This document shows, in pieces, positions 19,741 to 29,309 of a stretch of 64,000 nt of DNA. A model generated the notes under the pieces. It was not told the DNA's origin and made no database searches. It saw only the letters and a list, made by a program, of their open reading frames with translations. The stretch is from Arthrobacter oryzae (GTDB lineage: Bacteria; Actinomycetota; Actinomycetes; Actinomycetales; Micrococcaceae). The position numbers were made by a program, and so were the translations under genes. The stretch spans positions 1 to 64,000 of the forward strand of contig NZ_JAUSSM010000009.1 of the NCBI RefSeq assembly GCF_030812315.1. Direction: 5' to 3'. Position 1 is the first letter of the stretch; each line of letters opens with the position of its first letter.

Positions 19741-20898
19741 CTAGCCGGCTATCAGTTCCTGCACCTTTCCTCTGTGGAGGGCAACGTAGACACGGTCCCT
19801 CAGCCGGTTGGCCTGCTCATCGGTCAGCGTCCGGTCGAGCGGCTGGAGCACCAGCCGGAGCAGGACGTTGACGTCTCCCGGGTCCATGCGAAGGCGGTCG
19901 ACGGCGGCCGGCGGCAGCTCCGCCGTCGGCGTCACCGCTTTGATCTCCAGGGCTGCAAGGACGTCGGCGTCCGTCCCGAGGGCGCCGCGGGCCCGGTCGC
20001 CGAGCAGCTCGACATCGGCCTCGGCAGAGTCGGCCAGCACCAGGGAAAGGTCCCGGCGGACGGCAGGCATGAGTGAAACCGGCCGGTAGCGGGCAAGGTC
20101 CAGCAGCTGCGCCCGGATCTCCGGGTTCTCCGAGCGGAGCAGCCGGATGTCGTCGATGCCTTTGCGCAGCATGACTGCCCTGTCGAGTCCCATCCCCAGG
20201 GCAAGGCCAGCCCACCTCCGCGGATCAAGCCCGGAGCTGCGCAGGACCGGCGCAGCCACAAGACCGCACTCGGCGAGTTCCAGCCATTCGTTCCTGCCGT
20301 CCGGCAACGTGACCAGCACGTCCAGCTGCCGGCCGGCGGCGGTATAGCTGTGGGTGGACGGCGTTGACCGCCACTGCACCCCCGGATGGTCCGCCGCGGG
20401 CAGCACGGCCTCGACGACCGCCGCCATCATCGACTGGAGGTCGGCGGGCCCCAGCAGCCCGCGCGCTTTGAGGCGCCACAGGTCAACTTGGTGCGGCGCC
20501 CCGACGTGGGTGCGGTCCACGGCGTCCCGGCGGTACACCAGCCCGGGCAGCACATGCAGCCTGTCGTAAAGGCCCTGCTCGCCGCGGAGGGAGTCGAGGA
20601 GTGCCGGGATTCCCGCCGAGGTGTGGCTTCGCAACATCACCGTGGGACTGACATGGCGCGAGTACCGCGAGTCCCGCGTGACATCGCCGGGAGAATAGCC
20701 CAGCCGGTCGTAGTTGTCGGCGGTGGCCACCAGCGGGTTCAACCGGTGTGTTTCCGATGGGATGTCCCAGAGCCGTTCGAGCGCCGAGACGGCGTCCGCC
20801 AGCAAAAGCTGCATGGCGTGGGTCCCGGCGGCGGGATCTGTAAGGTCACGCAGGGCAAGGGCGGAATTGAGTTCAGTCAGGGAGAGATAGTTCTTCAC
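19741..20898 (-). CDS. srmL: PheS-like class II ligase (PheS-related mystery ligase)
   Basis: A 385-residue stand-alone relative of the phenylalanyl-tRNA synthetase alpha subunit. The class II core is visible: VSPTVMLRSHTSAGIP (motif 2 region precursor), LPGLVYRRDAVDRTH (motif 2 arginines), and LALGMGLDRAVMLRKGIDDIR (motif 3, G-x-G-x-x-R). It ends in a ferredoxin-fold anticodon-binding-type domain (RDLSLVLADSAEADVELLGDRA), which in true PheRS sits on PheT. That combination, with no PheT nearby, resembles mitochondrial PheRS and the actinobacterial 'mystery ligase' group rather than housekeeping PheS. The substrate is unknown. GTG 20898 is chosen for AAAGGA 6 bases upstream. Confidence 0.75.
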   Translation of the reverse strand: MKNYLSLTELNSALALRDLTDPAAGTHAMQLLLADAVSALERLWDIPSETHRLNPLVATADNYDRLGYSPGDVTRDSRYSRHVSPTVMLRSHTSAGIPALLDSLRGEQGLYDRLHVLPGLVYRRDAVDRTHVGAPHQVDLWRLKARGLLGPADLQSMMAAVVEAVLPAADHPGVQWRSTPSTHSYTAAGRQLDVLVTLPDGRNEWLELAECGLVAAPVLRSSGLDPRRWAGLALGMGLDRAVMLRKGIDDIRLLRSENPEIRAQLLDLARYRPVSLMPAVRRDLSLVLADSAEADVELLGDRARGALGTDADVLAALEIKAVTPTAELPPAAVDRLRMDPGDVNVLLRLVLQPLDRTLTDEQANRLRDRVYVALHRGKVQELIAG

Positions 20899-21120
20899 GG
20901 GGGATCCTTTGATGGCAGCATTTGGAGGGGGAGCAATCACCCTCAGCCGCTGCGCCGGACGGACCCCGGCGGCTGCAATTATGCGCGCAACAAGAAGCCC
21001 GTGCGGCCGGAAAGCGGCCGAGGGCTGATAAATCGTTGCTGCAGATGCATGGGACCATGGTGCCCCCGCGAGCACCGGATCCGCAACCTCCGGCCGCACG
21101 GGCCAGCCATGACGGTGTTG

Positions 21121-22494
21121 CTACACGAGCTCGTCCAGGCGGCGCCAGAACGCTGCCCTGATGGCCTTTCGGATGTCCTGGAGGTCCGTCTTGGCTTCGC
21201 CGATCTTCGCGGCACAGTCCTTGATCAGCACCCGGTCAATGGTCGGCGGCAGCAGCGGACGCTCGGCGAGGAGTTCGTTGAGTTCGCGCTGGGTGACGCT
21301 GCCGTGCCAGTTGTCCGCAAGGCTGACAGCCACCGCTTCAGCGCTTTCCACGAGATCGAACCACGGGCTTTGGGCCGCGGGTGCACCGGTCTCGGTCGAA
21401 TAGACCGGTTCACGGCGAACGGAGCCGGCCCCCGGCACCGGCCGCACGTCGGGCCGCACGTCCGGCTGCACTCGCCGGGGGCCCGGCGTGGGCACCGGCC
21501 TGCCGGACGGACCTGGGCCAGCAAGGCCTACGGCCGCAGGGGCCGGCGGACCGGCGGGCCGCGGAGCATAGGACGAGGGGTTGACTGAGGAATCGGACGA
21601 GGAATCGGGTGAGGTATTGGACGGGGCCGCGGCACCGGACGAGCTGGAGGCCGCCGCTGACGCGCCTGCACCTGCACCTGCGGCCGAACCCGCGCCCGCC
21701 CAGCCGGGAAGGGTGCCGGGACGCGGGACCGGGCGGGGGCCCGGAACTGAACGCTGGCCGTTGGCTGAGGCGCTGCCCGCGACCGGCGCGACTGCGTAAG
21801 CCGCCACGTCCGCCTCTGCGGGCACTTCAGCAGCCGTACCGAAGTCCCCGCCGACCCGGTCAGCGGCGTCGGCTGTTGCGGTGTCCGCTGTTGCATCGGA
21901 CGGTTCCGCGATTGCCCAGGCCATCATCGGCGCGGACTTCGCAAAGCAACGGTCCAGGAGCGACTGCGGCAGTGTGGCGATGTCGTCAACCTGCAACGCC
22001 AGGTGTTCCGCGACCGCGGTGACTCCCAGCCGGTGGCCCTGGTTCTCGATCCCCAGCAGCACCACCTTCATGCCGAGGTCCTGGGCTGCTTCCACGGCCT
22101 CGGCCAGGTCGTCATCGCCGGAAAGCAGATAGGCGACGTCGGCCGAACGGTTCCGCGCGACACCCACCAGATCCAGCCCGAGCTTGAGGTCCACGCCCTT
22201 CTGCTCGCCGTTGTAGGACATGCGCCCCAGCCGGACCTTGACCCCCGGAAGCAGGCCGATCCGTTTGTGCTCGTCGCTGAACAGGCCGTCCTTGGCGGCG
22301 TCATACCAGTACATCCTCAGCAGGTCCCGGCTGTCGCGTTCGCTCACGAATCCTTGGATTCCGTCCACAAGGCTCTTGTACTGGACGGAAAACGCAGAGC
22401 GCAGTGAGTTTCCGGTGACCCGCAGCCCGCCCGTGGCCAGGAGGAAACCTGCGTCAACGAAGATCACACTTTTGCGGCTCATGCTCAGAAGCAT
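21121..22494 (-). CDS. NYN-domain (PIN-like) protein
   Basis: A 457-residue protein. The N-terminal NYN/PIN-like nuclease domain has KSVIFVDAGFLL, KGVDLKLGLDLV and VAYLLSGDDDLAEAVEAAQDLG, giving the conserved acidic residues of a metal-dependent ribonuclease site. About 180 residues of Pro/Ala/Ser-rich linker follow, and then a helical C-terminal domain of about 75 residues (ELNELLAERPLLPPTIDRVL ... AAFWRRLDELV). NYN proteins are thought to act on RNA; the target is unknown. The start is ATG 22494 or 22482; neither has a strong ribosome site. Confidence 0.8.
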   Translation of the reverse strand: MLLSMSRKSVIFVDAGFLLATGGLRVTGNSLRSAFSVQYKSLVDGIQGFVSERDSRDLLRMYWYDAAKDGLFSDEHKRIGLLPGVKVRLGRMSYNGEQKGVDLKLGLDLVGVARNRSADVAYLLSGDDDLAEAVEAAQDLGMKVVLLGIENQGHRLGVTAVAEHLALQVDDIATLPQSLLDRCFAKSAPMMAWAIAEPSDATADTATADAADRVGGDFGTAAEVPAEADVAAYAVAPVAGSASANGQRSVPGPRPVPRPGTLPGWAGAGSAAGAGAGASAAASSSSGAAAPSNTSPDSSSDSSVNPSSYAPRPAGPPAPAAVGLAGPGPSGRPVPTPGPRRVQPDVRPDVRPVPGAGSVRREPVYSTETGAPAAQSPWFDLVESAEAVAVSLADNWHGSVTQRELNELLAERPLLPPTIDRVLIKDCAAKIGEAKTDLQDIRKAIRAAFWRRLDELV

Positions 22495-22620
22495 AGGTGG
22501 TGCTACCGGCAATCCGTCCGCAGGCAAGCCGCATCCCGGACAAGGCAGGCTGTACGCCAGCCCGAACACCCAGCTGATTTCCCAGACTGGAGGGCGCCGC
22601 CGGAACCATAGACTTGCACG

Positions 22621-24273
22621 GTGACTGAAACAGCTATGCACTTCACGGCCGGCAACACTCCCGACGCCCCGCGCAGCGACCTCCCAGAGTTGCTGTCCGC
22701 CCTGGCCACGGACCTGCGAGGCGCCGGCTACACCGTGGATGGAGTGGCAGGGCTGCTCGGCGAGTCGGCCAACGCCGCCCTCGGCCGCGATCAGCTCATT
22801 CCGGCGTTGATAGTCACAGAGGCCGCCGAGAAGGGGGACCAGCACGCCGCGGCGCTTGCCGCCGTCGTACGCCTTTGGTTGCTGGCTGTGCCCCAGCGCG
22901 CTGACGTGCTCGACGCCGCCCTCCCGGGGATCCGCACGGAAGGTCTCCTGGCGCTGGGGCTCGTTGAACCGGCCGGGACCGACACCGACACGGGAGCCGT
23001 CAGGGCAAAGGCTGACCTGCGGCCGTACAGCTGGAGCGGAGATGCCACAGCTGACACGGACAGCAGCGGCGGCGCCGATCTCTGGGTGGCCAGCGACCTG
23101 GCGGCGCACCAGCAGCCCGGCGTTCTCCGCCACGACCATGTGCTGGGGATCGGGCAGGCCTCCACCACGCTGGTGCGGACCACAATCCGCCGACCCGTAG
23201 GGAGGGCCCTGGACCTGGGCACCGGCTGCGGCATCCAGTCCTTCCACCTGCTGCACCACGCGGAGCACGTGACGGCCACGGACATCTCAGCGCGGGCGCT
23301 GGCCTTCACCCGTTTCAACATGCTCCTGAACGCCGAAGCACTGCACATCGACCCGGCCAGCCCGGAAAGCCGGGTCAGCCTGCGGCTGGGCTCGCTGCTG
23401 GAACCCGTGGCCGGGGAAACCTTCGACCTCGTCGTCTCCAACCCGCCGTTCGTCATCACGCCCCGGAGCCTCGGCGAGGCCGCCGCAGACCAGTTCACCT
23501 ACCGCGACGGCGGTCTGCCGGGGGATGACATCGTCGCCTCGCTGGTCAGGGCTCTGCCGTCGGTCCTTGCCCCGGACGGAACAGCCCAGCTCTTGGGCAA
23601 CTGGGAGGTCGCAGCGGGGACGCCGTGGTCGGAACGGCCGCAAAGCTGGGCCGGTCCGGACGTGGATGCGTGGTTCATCCAGCGCGAGCTGGTGGGGCCG
23701 GAACAGTACGCCGAGACCTGGCTGCAGGACGCCTCCGAAGCCCGGGACCGCCAGCACTACCAGGACGCCTACGCCGCCTACCTGGACGACTTCGCCTCGC
23801 GGAACGTGGAGGGGATCGGCTTCGGCATGATCTACCTGCGGCGCCCCGCGGACGGCGCCCGGCCGGTCATCAGCCGCTTCGAGGAGATCACGTATCCCAT
23901 CGAGCAGCCCGTTGGCCCGCACCTGGGCGCAGCGGTGGAGCGGGCCGACTGGCTGGCAGCCAATGATCTGGCCGCCGCGCACCTGTTGGTGGCCGAGGAC
24001 GTCACCGAGGAACGGCACCAACGTCCGGGAGCGGAACACCCCGGCGTGATCCTGCTGCGCCAGGGTGCAGGGCTCCGCCGCACCAACCTGCTGAGCACGG
24101 AGCTGGCAGGCTTCGTGTCAGCGTGTGACGGCGACCTGTCCGTCGGGCAGATCATCGGAGCCCTTGAAGCGCTGCTGGGCGGGGAAGACGGCTTTGACGG
24201 CGGCGCGTTCCGGGACGGGCTTCTCGCCGATGTGCGGAACCTGGTCCGCGACGGATTCCTGCTGCCGGCCTGA
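22621..24273 (+). CDS. Class I SAM-dependent methyltransferase (HemK/PrmC-like)
   Basis: A 550-residue protein with an N-terminal helical domain of about 170 residues, a Rossmann methyltransferase core with motif I LDLGTGCGIQSFHLL at about 198 and motif IV NPPFVITP at about 277, and a C-terminal extension of about 200 residues. NPPF is the signature of N6-adenine or glutamine-side-chain methyltransferases, so rRNA, DNA or protein is a possible target; the substrate is not known for this actinobacterial family. GTG 22621 is the start used. Its last 156 bp are overlapped by the antisense MFS gene. Confidence 0.85.
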   Translation: MTETAMHFTAGNTPDAPRSDLPELLSALATDLRGAGYTVDGVAGLLGESANAALGRDQLIPALIVTEAAEKGDQHAAALAAVVRLWLLAVPQRADVLDAALPGIRTEGLLALGLVEPAGTDTDTGAVRAKADLRPYSWSGDATADTDSSGGADLWVASDLAAHQQPGVLRHDHVLGIGQASTTLVRTTIRRPVGRALDLGTGCGIQSFHLLHHAEHVTATDISARALAFTRFNMLLNAEALHIDPASPESRVSLRLGSLLEPVAGETFDLVVSNPPFVITPRSLGEAAADQFTYRDGGLPGDDIVASLVRALPSVLAPDGTAQLLGNWEVAAGTPWSERPQSWAGPDVDAWFIQRELVGPEQYAETWLQDASEARDRQHYQDAYAAYLDDFASRNVEGIGFGMIYLRRPADGARPVISRFEEITYPIEQPVGPHLGAAVERADWLAANDLAAAHLLVAEDVTEERHQRPGAEHPGVILLRQGAGLRRTNLLSTELAGFVSACDGDLSVGQIIGALEALLGGEDGFDGGAFRDGLLADVRNLVRDGFLLPA

Positions 24274-25728
24274 CCCCAGGGCTGCCCGGCCTGGAACCGC
24301 AGGGCCGGCTGTCGCGGCGCCGGCGGGGCCGTCGGGGCCGTCAGGGTCATCGGCGCCGTCATCGGCGCCGGCATCTGTTTGGCCGGCATCGGCGCCGGCA
24401 TCTGTTTGGCCGGCATCGGCGCCGGCATCTGTTTGGCCGGCATCGCCCGGGCGGGCCGGTGCCAGGTCTTGTGAACCGAAACGCCACAGCACTCTTATGG
24501 CGATGGCCAGGGAGACAACCGCGCCGATTCCTCCGATCAGCAGGAAACCGGACCGGACCGGCAGCAGCGCGCCCAGGAGCCCGCCGAGAGCCAAGGCCGC
24601 AAGGCTGATGGCGCGGATCAGGCCCCCGATCATGGACATCGCCTGCCCCCGGCCTTCCTCGGGGATCCGGAGGATCACGATCGCCCCGAAGCACGCGTTG
24701 AGGACACCGCAGGAAACCCCCATCCCGGTGTAGGCGACAAACATTATGTCCACGCTCGGCACCAGCCCGATGCAGGCGAGCACCGCGGACGTCAGTGCCA
24801 TGGATCCCAGCAGGATGCGGAGCCGGACAGGCGGCGTTTTGATCAGGCCGGCGAGCGCCGCCCCGGCAGCCATTCCCAAGGCAAAAGCCGCAACGAGCAG
24901 GCCGTATTCCGTTTCGGAGGCACCCATCTCGCCCCGGACCAGGAACACCTCAAGGACGTTGGTCGCTTCCCCCACGGCAATGAAAAACAGGGTACCGATC
25001 ACCAGAGCCCATACCAGGCTGTCCCGCCGGATGAGACGGAGCCCGTCCATCAAAGCGGGCCGCTCCCGGCCGGCGAGGTCCGCTCCGGTACCCCTGCGCG
25101 TCCGGATGAGGACGGCACCCAGCCCCATTGCCACATAGCACGCGCTCGCCACGGAAAACACCAGTACCGAGCCGCCCCAGCCACTCAGCAGCCCTCCCGC
25201 CGCGGGTCCGGCCATCCCCGCGATCATAATGGTCGCCTGCATGGTTCCGACGGCACGGGGTGTTCGCTCCTCACCGACGATCCGGGGCAACAGCGCCTGC
25301 CACGTGGGGCCGGCCACTGCCTGGCAAGCGTTGAGCACGAGAGTAAGCGCGAAGAGCGCGGAAATGTAATGCTCCAGGTAGTGCATGCTCAGGCCCATGC
25401 CTGCCACGGCGGCGGCGCTGCCGGCGGAAGTCGCCGTCGCGAGTACCCGGGAATCCCGCGTGTCCGCCAGCCTCCCGGCCCACGGGGCGAGGACCACCAG
25501 CGGCAGGGCGGAACACAGCAGATAGAGGGCCACCAGCCAAGAGCCTGCCAAACGAACGGTGCCGGCGGCGTCAGCCGCCTGCAAATGCAGCATCACGCTG
25601 ACAATGACTGCCCCCATGCCGGCGGCAGCCATGAAGCGGGCAGTGCTTGCCAACAGGAAATCCCGGTTTCGCCAGAGCGGTGGATTTGCGCGAAGTAAGG
25701 CAGGCGATAGCCCGGACGAGTCCCCCAT
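24118..25728 (-). CDS. MFS transporter with repeat-containing C-terminal tail
   Basis: A 536-residue major facilitator protein with about 12 membrane segments in the first 410 residues and the MFS loop motif PWAGRLADTRDSRVL. It is similar to MFS_3/enterobactin-exporter-type permeases. After the last helix the frame continues for about 110 residues: three copies of the peptide AGQTDAGAD from a 27-bp repeat, an Asp/Pro/Gly stretch, and an Ala-rich end that runs antisense into the methyltransferase gene. The tail is probably not functional. It is divergent from the ArsR-type regulator 79 bp away, which may control it. Confidence 0.88.
   Translation of the reverse strand: MGDSSGLSPALLRANPPLWRNRDFLLASTARFMAAAGMGAVIVSVMLHLQAADAAGTVRLAGSWLVALYLLCSALPLVVLAPWAGRLADTRDSRVLATATSAGSAAAVAGMGLSMHYLEHYISALFALTLVLNACQAVAGPTWQALLPRIVGEERTPRAVGTMQATIMIAGMAGPAAGGLLSGWGGSVLVFSVASACYVAMGLGAVLIRTRRGTGADLAGRERPALMDGLRLIRRDSLVWALVIGTLFFIAVGEATNVLEVFLVRGEMGASETEYGLLVAAFALGMAAGAALAGLIKTPPVRLRILLGSMALTSAVLACIGLVPSVDIMFVAYTGMGVSCGVLNACFGAIVILRIPEEGRGQAMSMIGGLIRAISLAALALGGLLGALLPVRSGFLLIGGIGAVVSLAIAIRVLWRFGSQDLAPARPGDAGQTDAGADAGQTDAGADAGQTDAGADDGADDPDGPDGPAGAATAGPAVPGRAALGSGRQQESVADQVPHIGEKPVPERAAVKAVFPAQQRFKGSDDLPDGQVAVTR
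24361..24441. repeat. Three perfect copies of a 27-bp tandem repeat
   Basis: Units at 24361-24387, 24388-24414 and 24415-24441 are identical; each begins ATCGGCGCCGGCATCTG. On the minus strand they encode AGQTDAGAD three times in the MFS tail. Perfect identity indicates a young, slippage-prone array. Confidence 0.95.
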
Positions 25729-25772
25729 GTCCGCGAAGCTACTCCCGGTCAGGTGGGAATGTCAAGCGTTTC

Positions 25773-25808
25773 TTTCAGAGTTGCCGCATGCTCGATAGAA
25801 TGGAGGTG
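25773..25808 (+). promoter_or_regulatory. Candidate promoter giving a leaderless mRNA
   Basis: A -10 hexamer TAGAAT at 25796-25801 puts the expected transcript start at the GTG start codon at 25808. The -35 element (TTTCAG, 25773-25778) is weak at 17 bp spacing. The GGAGG at 25802-25806 is too close to the GTG to act as a normal ribosome site, which favours leaderless initiation. Confidence 0.4.
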
Positions 25809-26443
25809 TGAATGCAGAAACTCCAGAAACGGAGCCAGCAGCGCAAGAGGGCGCCAAACGCAGGGTACGGCCGGAGAAGAAGGTGGAGATCACCGATCCC
25901 AAGGCCATCCGCGCGCTCGCCCACGCCGCACGGCTGGAAGTGATCTCGGAGCTGTATTCCACGCAGGTCAGCCGGACGGCCACGGAGCTTGCCGCGCAGA
26001 CGGGCCTGACGCCGAGCGCCATGAGCTACCACCTGCGGGCCTTGCAGAAGTGGGGGATCGTGGAACCCGCGGCAACCGCGGGCGATGCACGCGAACGGCG
26101 ATGGCGGGCTGCCGGCTCTGAGTTCACCATCAATTCCGGCGGGGGTGTGGCCAGCCCCGAGTTTGCCGTCCTCGACCTGGAGTTGGATGCCTTCCGGCGC
26201 AGGGTCGACGCCTACGCCAAAGTTCGGGACCAGCGCCGGCAAGACAGTGAATCGACCGAATCTCCGGGACTCGTGGTGCTGTCCAGCAACCTGCTGTACC
26301 TGACCCCGGCGCAGCGCTCGGAGCTTACGGCGAAGGTCTTCGGATTGCTCAAGGAATACGAGCTCGACGATCCGGAGCATGTCCCCGAAGGGGCCGAACG
26401 CATGGCCACAATGTGGTCCTTGATTCCGGACGACCGTAAGTGA
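25808..26443 (+). CDS. ArsR-type winged-helix regulator
   Basis: A 211-residue DNA-binding protein. It has an unstructured 25-residue charged N-terminus, then a winged helix (ALAHAARLEVISELYS, TATELAAQTGLTPSAMSYHLRALQKWGIV) with the SAMSYHLR recognition helix of the ArsR/HTH_20 group, and a C-terminal helical region with no visible ligand site. It is divergent from the MFS transporter and probably regulates it, an inference from position. The start codon GTG 25808 sits at a probable transcription start. Confidence 0.85.
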   Translation: MNAETPETEPAAQEGAKRRVRPEKKVEITDPKAIRALAHAARLEVISELYSTQVSRTATELAAQTGLTPSAMSYHLRALQKWGIVEPAATAGDARERRWRAAGSEFTINSGGGVASPEFAVLDLELDAFRRRVDAYAKVRDQRRQDSESTESPGLVVLSSNLLYLTPAQRSELTAKVFGLLKEYELDDPEHVPEGAERMATMWSLIPDDRK

Positions 26444-26550
26444 TTCCCGGCACCCGTTTTCCACATGAATGCGCATCATCCTGCAAAATATGGTGAACTA
26501 GGCGAGTATGGGCTCATCTGCCCGAGCCAACCTTTTTCTGTAGGAGCACC

Positions 26551-29292
26551 GTGCCAAGCAAGGCCAAAACCGGCAAGAAACTCGTGATTGTGGAGTCTCC
26601 GGCCAAGAGCAAGACCATCGCCAAGTACTTGGGCGAGGGCTTCATCGTTGAGGCCTCCATCGGTCACATCCGCGATCTGCCGCAGCCTTCGGAACTCCCC
26701 GCCGAGCTCAAGAAAACCTCCATCGGCAAGTTCGCCGTCGACATCGAAAACGACTTCAAGCCGTACTACGTCGTGTCCCCGGACAAGAAGAAAAAGGTGG
26801 CCGAACTCAAGGCCCAGCTCAAAGATGCTGACGCTCTTTATCTCGCAACCGATGGGGACCGCGAGGGCGAGGCCATCGCGTGGCACCTGCTGGAAGTGCT
26901 CAAGCCCAAGGTTCCCGTCTATCGGATGACCTTCGGTGAAATCACCAAGGAAGCCATCCACCGCGCCATGGACAACCTGCGCGACGTCGATTCGGCCCTT
27001 GTTGACGCCCAGGAAACCCGCCGCGTGCTGGACCGCCTGTACGGTTACGAAATTTCCCCCGTACTTTGGCGCAAGGTGGCCCGGGGCCTGTCCGCCGGCC
27101 GCGTCCAGTCCGTGGTCACCCGCATGGTGGTGGACCGCGAACGGGAACGCATGGCGTTCAAGGCCGCGTCCTACTGGGACCTCACGGGTCAGTTCGGCGC
27201 CGAGTCGGGCTCCTTCAAAGCGAAGCTGGCTGCCGTCGACGGCGCTAAGGTGGCCAGCGGCCGTGACTTCAACGACGACGGCGAACTCACCTCGCGCAAC
27301 GTCACGCACGTCAACGAGGAACTCGCCACGTCCCTCGCGGCGGGACTGCAGGACGCCGAGTTCCGTGTCCGCTCCGTCGACACCAAGCCGTACACCCGCC
27401 GGCCTGCCGCCCCGTTCACCACCTCCACGCTGCAGCAGGAAGCAGGCCGCAAGCTGCGGTTCTCCTCCAAGAGCACCATGCAGGTGGCCCAGCGCCTCTA
27501 CGAAAACGGCTACATCACGTATATGCGTACGGACTCGTCCGCTCTGAGTGACGAAGCCGTGACGGCCGCCCGCCGGCAGGCCTCCGAACTGTACGGCCCG
27601 GAGTACGTGCCGCAGTCGCCCCGCGTCTACGCCAGCAAGGCAGCCAACGCGCAGGAAGCCCACGAGGCCATCCGCCCCGCCGGTGACTCCTTCCGCACCC
27701 CGGCGCAGGTCGCCAAGCAGCTCTCCGGCGACGAATTCCGGCTTTACGAGCTCATCTGGAAGCGCACCGTCGCCTCCCAGATGGGTGACGCCAAGGGCTC
27801 CACGGCCACCATCCGCCTCGGCGCGGTTGCTGTCATTGGCGCGGCCGAAGGCCGGGATGCGGAATTCTCGGCCTCAGGCACCGTCATCACCTTCCCCGGC
27901 TTCCTGGCCGCGTACGAAGAGGGCAAGGACGAAAGCCGCGGGGACGACGACTCCGAGGAAGCCCGCCGCCTGCCCAACGTGGCCAAGGGCGATCCCCTCA
28001 GCGCCGCGGACATCATCGCCGTGGGCCACGAGACTTCGCCGCCGCCGCGCTACACGGAAGCTTCGCTGACCGCGGAGCTGGAAAAGAAGGGCATCGGGCG
28101 ACCGTCCACGTATGCCTCCACCATTTCCACCATCCAGGACCGCGGCTATGTGCGTAAGCAGGGTTCCGCGCTGGTTCCCAGCTGGATCGCGTTCTCAGTG
28201 ATCCGGTTGCTCGAACAGCATTTCCATGACTACGTGGACTACGAGTTCACCGCAGACATGGAAGGTGACCTGGACAAGATCGCCAACGGCCAGGCCGTGG
28301 GCGCTGCCTGGCTCAAGCACTTCTATTACGGTGAAGACGCCGATCCCGGCCTGTTGAGCATCGTGAACAACCTTGGCGAAATCGATGCCCGGGAGATCAA
28401 CTCGGTGCCCATCGCCGAGGGCATCACGCTGCGCGTCGGCAAGTTCGGACCGTACCTCGAAAGCTCTGTTCCGACGGTGGACCCGAAAACCGGTGAGGTG
28501 GTTGAATCCGCCCGCGCCAACGTCCCCGAGGACCTGGCTCCGGATGAGCTGACGGCTGCGAAGGCCAAAGAGCTGATGGAAACCGCGGCTCCCGAAGAGC
28601 GCGTTCTTGGCGACGATCCCCACACCGGGCACACCGTTGTGGCTAAGAACGGCCGTTACGGAGCCTACGTCACGGAGATCATTCCGGAGATGACGGAGGA
28701 GCAGCTGGCCAACCAGCCGGTGGAGTATTACAAGAACGGCAAGCCCAAGCCGCCGAAGAAGCCCGTCAAGGCAAAGCCCCGCACGGGTTCGCTGTTCGCG
28801 TCAATGACCGTTGATTCCATCACCCTCGATGAGGCGCTGCAGCTCATGAGCCTTCCGCGGGTCCTGGGCCAGGATGCCGAGGGGAACCCGATCACGGTGC
28901 AGAACGGCCGCTTTGGCCCGTACCTGAAGAAGGGCACGGACTCGCGCTCCATCGGTTCCGAAGAGGAAATCTTCACGATTACGTTGGAGCAGGCGCTGGA
29001 GATCTACTCGCAGCCCAAGCAGCGTGGAGCTCGCGCCGCCGTTCCGCCGCTCGCTGAGTTCGGCCCGGATCCTGTGTCCGAAAAGAACATTGTGGTGAAG
29101 GAGGGCCGCTTCGGCCCGTACATCACCGACGGCATCACCAACATCACCGTTCCCCGTGCCACGTCCCTCGAGGAACTGACCCGGGAACAGGCCGTGGAAC
29201 TCCTGGCGGAGAAGCGTGCGAAGGGCCCGGCGAAGCGACCTGCCACCGCCCGCAAGGCCCCGGCCAAGAAGAAGGCAGCCGCCAAGAAATAG
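26551..29292 (+). CDS. topA: DNA topoisomerase I
   Basis: Type IA topoisomerase that relaxes negative supercoils, 913 residues. The Toprim domain has LVIVESPAKSKTIAKYLG at the N-terminus and TDGDREGEAIAWH at about 110. The active-site tyrosine is in GYITYMRTDSSALS at about residue 324. The C-terminus has the actinobacterial form: repeated GRFGPYL/GRYGAYV units instead of zinc fingers, and a Lys-rich end (AKKKAAAKK) like that of mycobacterial TopA. The GTG start at 26551 has TAGGAG 4-9 bases upstream. Confidence 0.97.
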   Translation: MPSKAKTGKKLVIVESPAKSKTIAKYLGEGFIVEASIGHIRDLPQPSELPAELKKTSIGKFAVDIENDFKPYYVVSPDKKKKVAELKAQLKDADALYLATDGDREGEAIAWHLLEVLKPKVPVYRMTFGEITKEAIHRAMDNLRDVDSALVDAQETRRVLDRLYGYEISPVLWRKVARGLSAGRVQSVVTRMVVDRERERMAFKAASYWDLTGQFGAESGSFKAKLAAVDGAKVASGRDFNDDGELTSRNVTHVNEELATSLAAGLQDAEFRVRSVDTKPYTRRPAAPFTTSTLQQEAGRKLRFSSKSTMQVAQRLYENGYITYMRTDSSALSDEAVTAARRQASELYGPEYVPQSPRVYASKAANAQEAHEAIRPAGDSFRTPAQVAKQLSGDEFRLYELIWKRTVASQMGDAKGSTATIRLGAVAVIGAAEGRDAEFSASGTVITFPGFLAAYEEGKDESRGDDDSEEARRLPNVAKGDPLSAADIIAVGHETSPPPRYTEASLTAELEKKGIGRPSTYASTISTIQDRGYVRKQGSALVPSWIAFSVIRLLEQHFHDYVDYEFTADMEGDLDKIANGQAVGAAWLKHFYYGEDADPGLLSIVNNLGEIDAREINSVPIAEGITLRVGKFGPYLESSVPTVDPKTGEVVESARANVPEDLAPDELTAAKAKELMETAAPEERVLGDDPHTGHTVVAKNGRYGAYVTEIIPEMTEEQLANQPVEYYKNGKPKPPKKPVKAKPRTGSLFASMTVDSITLDEALQLMSLPRVLGQDAEGNPITVQNGRFGPYLKKGTDSRSIGSEEEIFTITLEQALEIYSQPKQRGARAAVPPLAEFGPDPVSEKNIVVKEGRFGPYITDGITNITVPRATSLEELTREQAVELLAEKRAKGPAKRPATARKAPAKKKAAAKK

Positions 29293-29309
29293 GAATTCCC
29301 TTGCTCGTT

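Noticed and set aside
20899..21120. Possible T-box or tRNA-like leader upstream of the PheS-like gene
   Set aside because: I could not find a T-box sequence, specifier loop or cloverleaf in this 222-bp gap.
24361..24441. Three 27-bp repeats as a CRISPR array
   Set aside because: The units are directly adjacent with no spacers and lie inside a reading frame.
26455..26465. TTTTCCACA DnaA-box-like sequence upstream of topA
   Set aside because: A lone 9-mer expected by chance in 64 kb.
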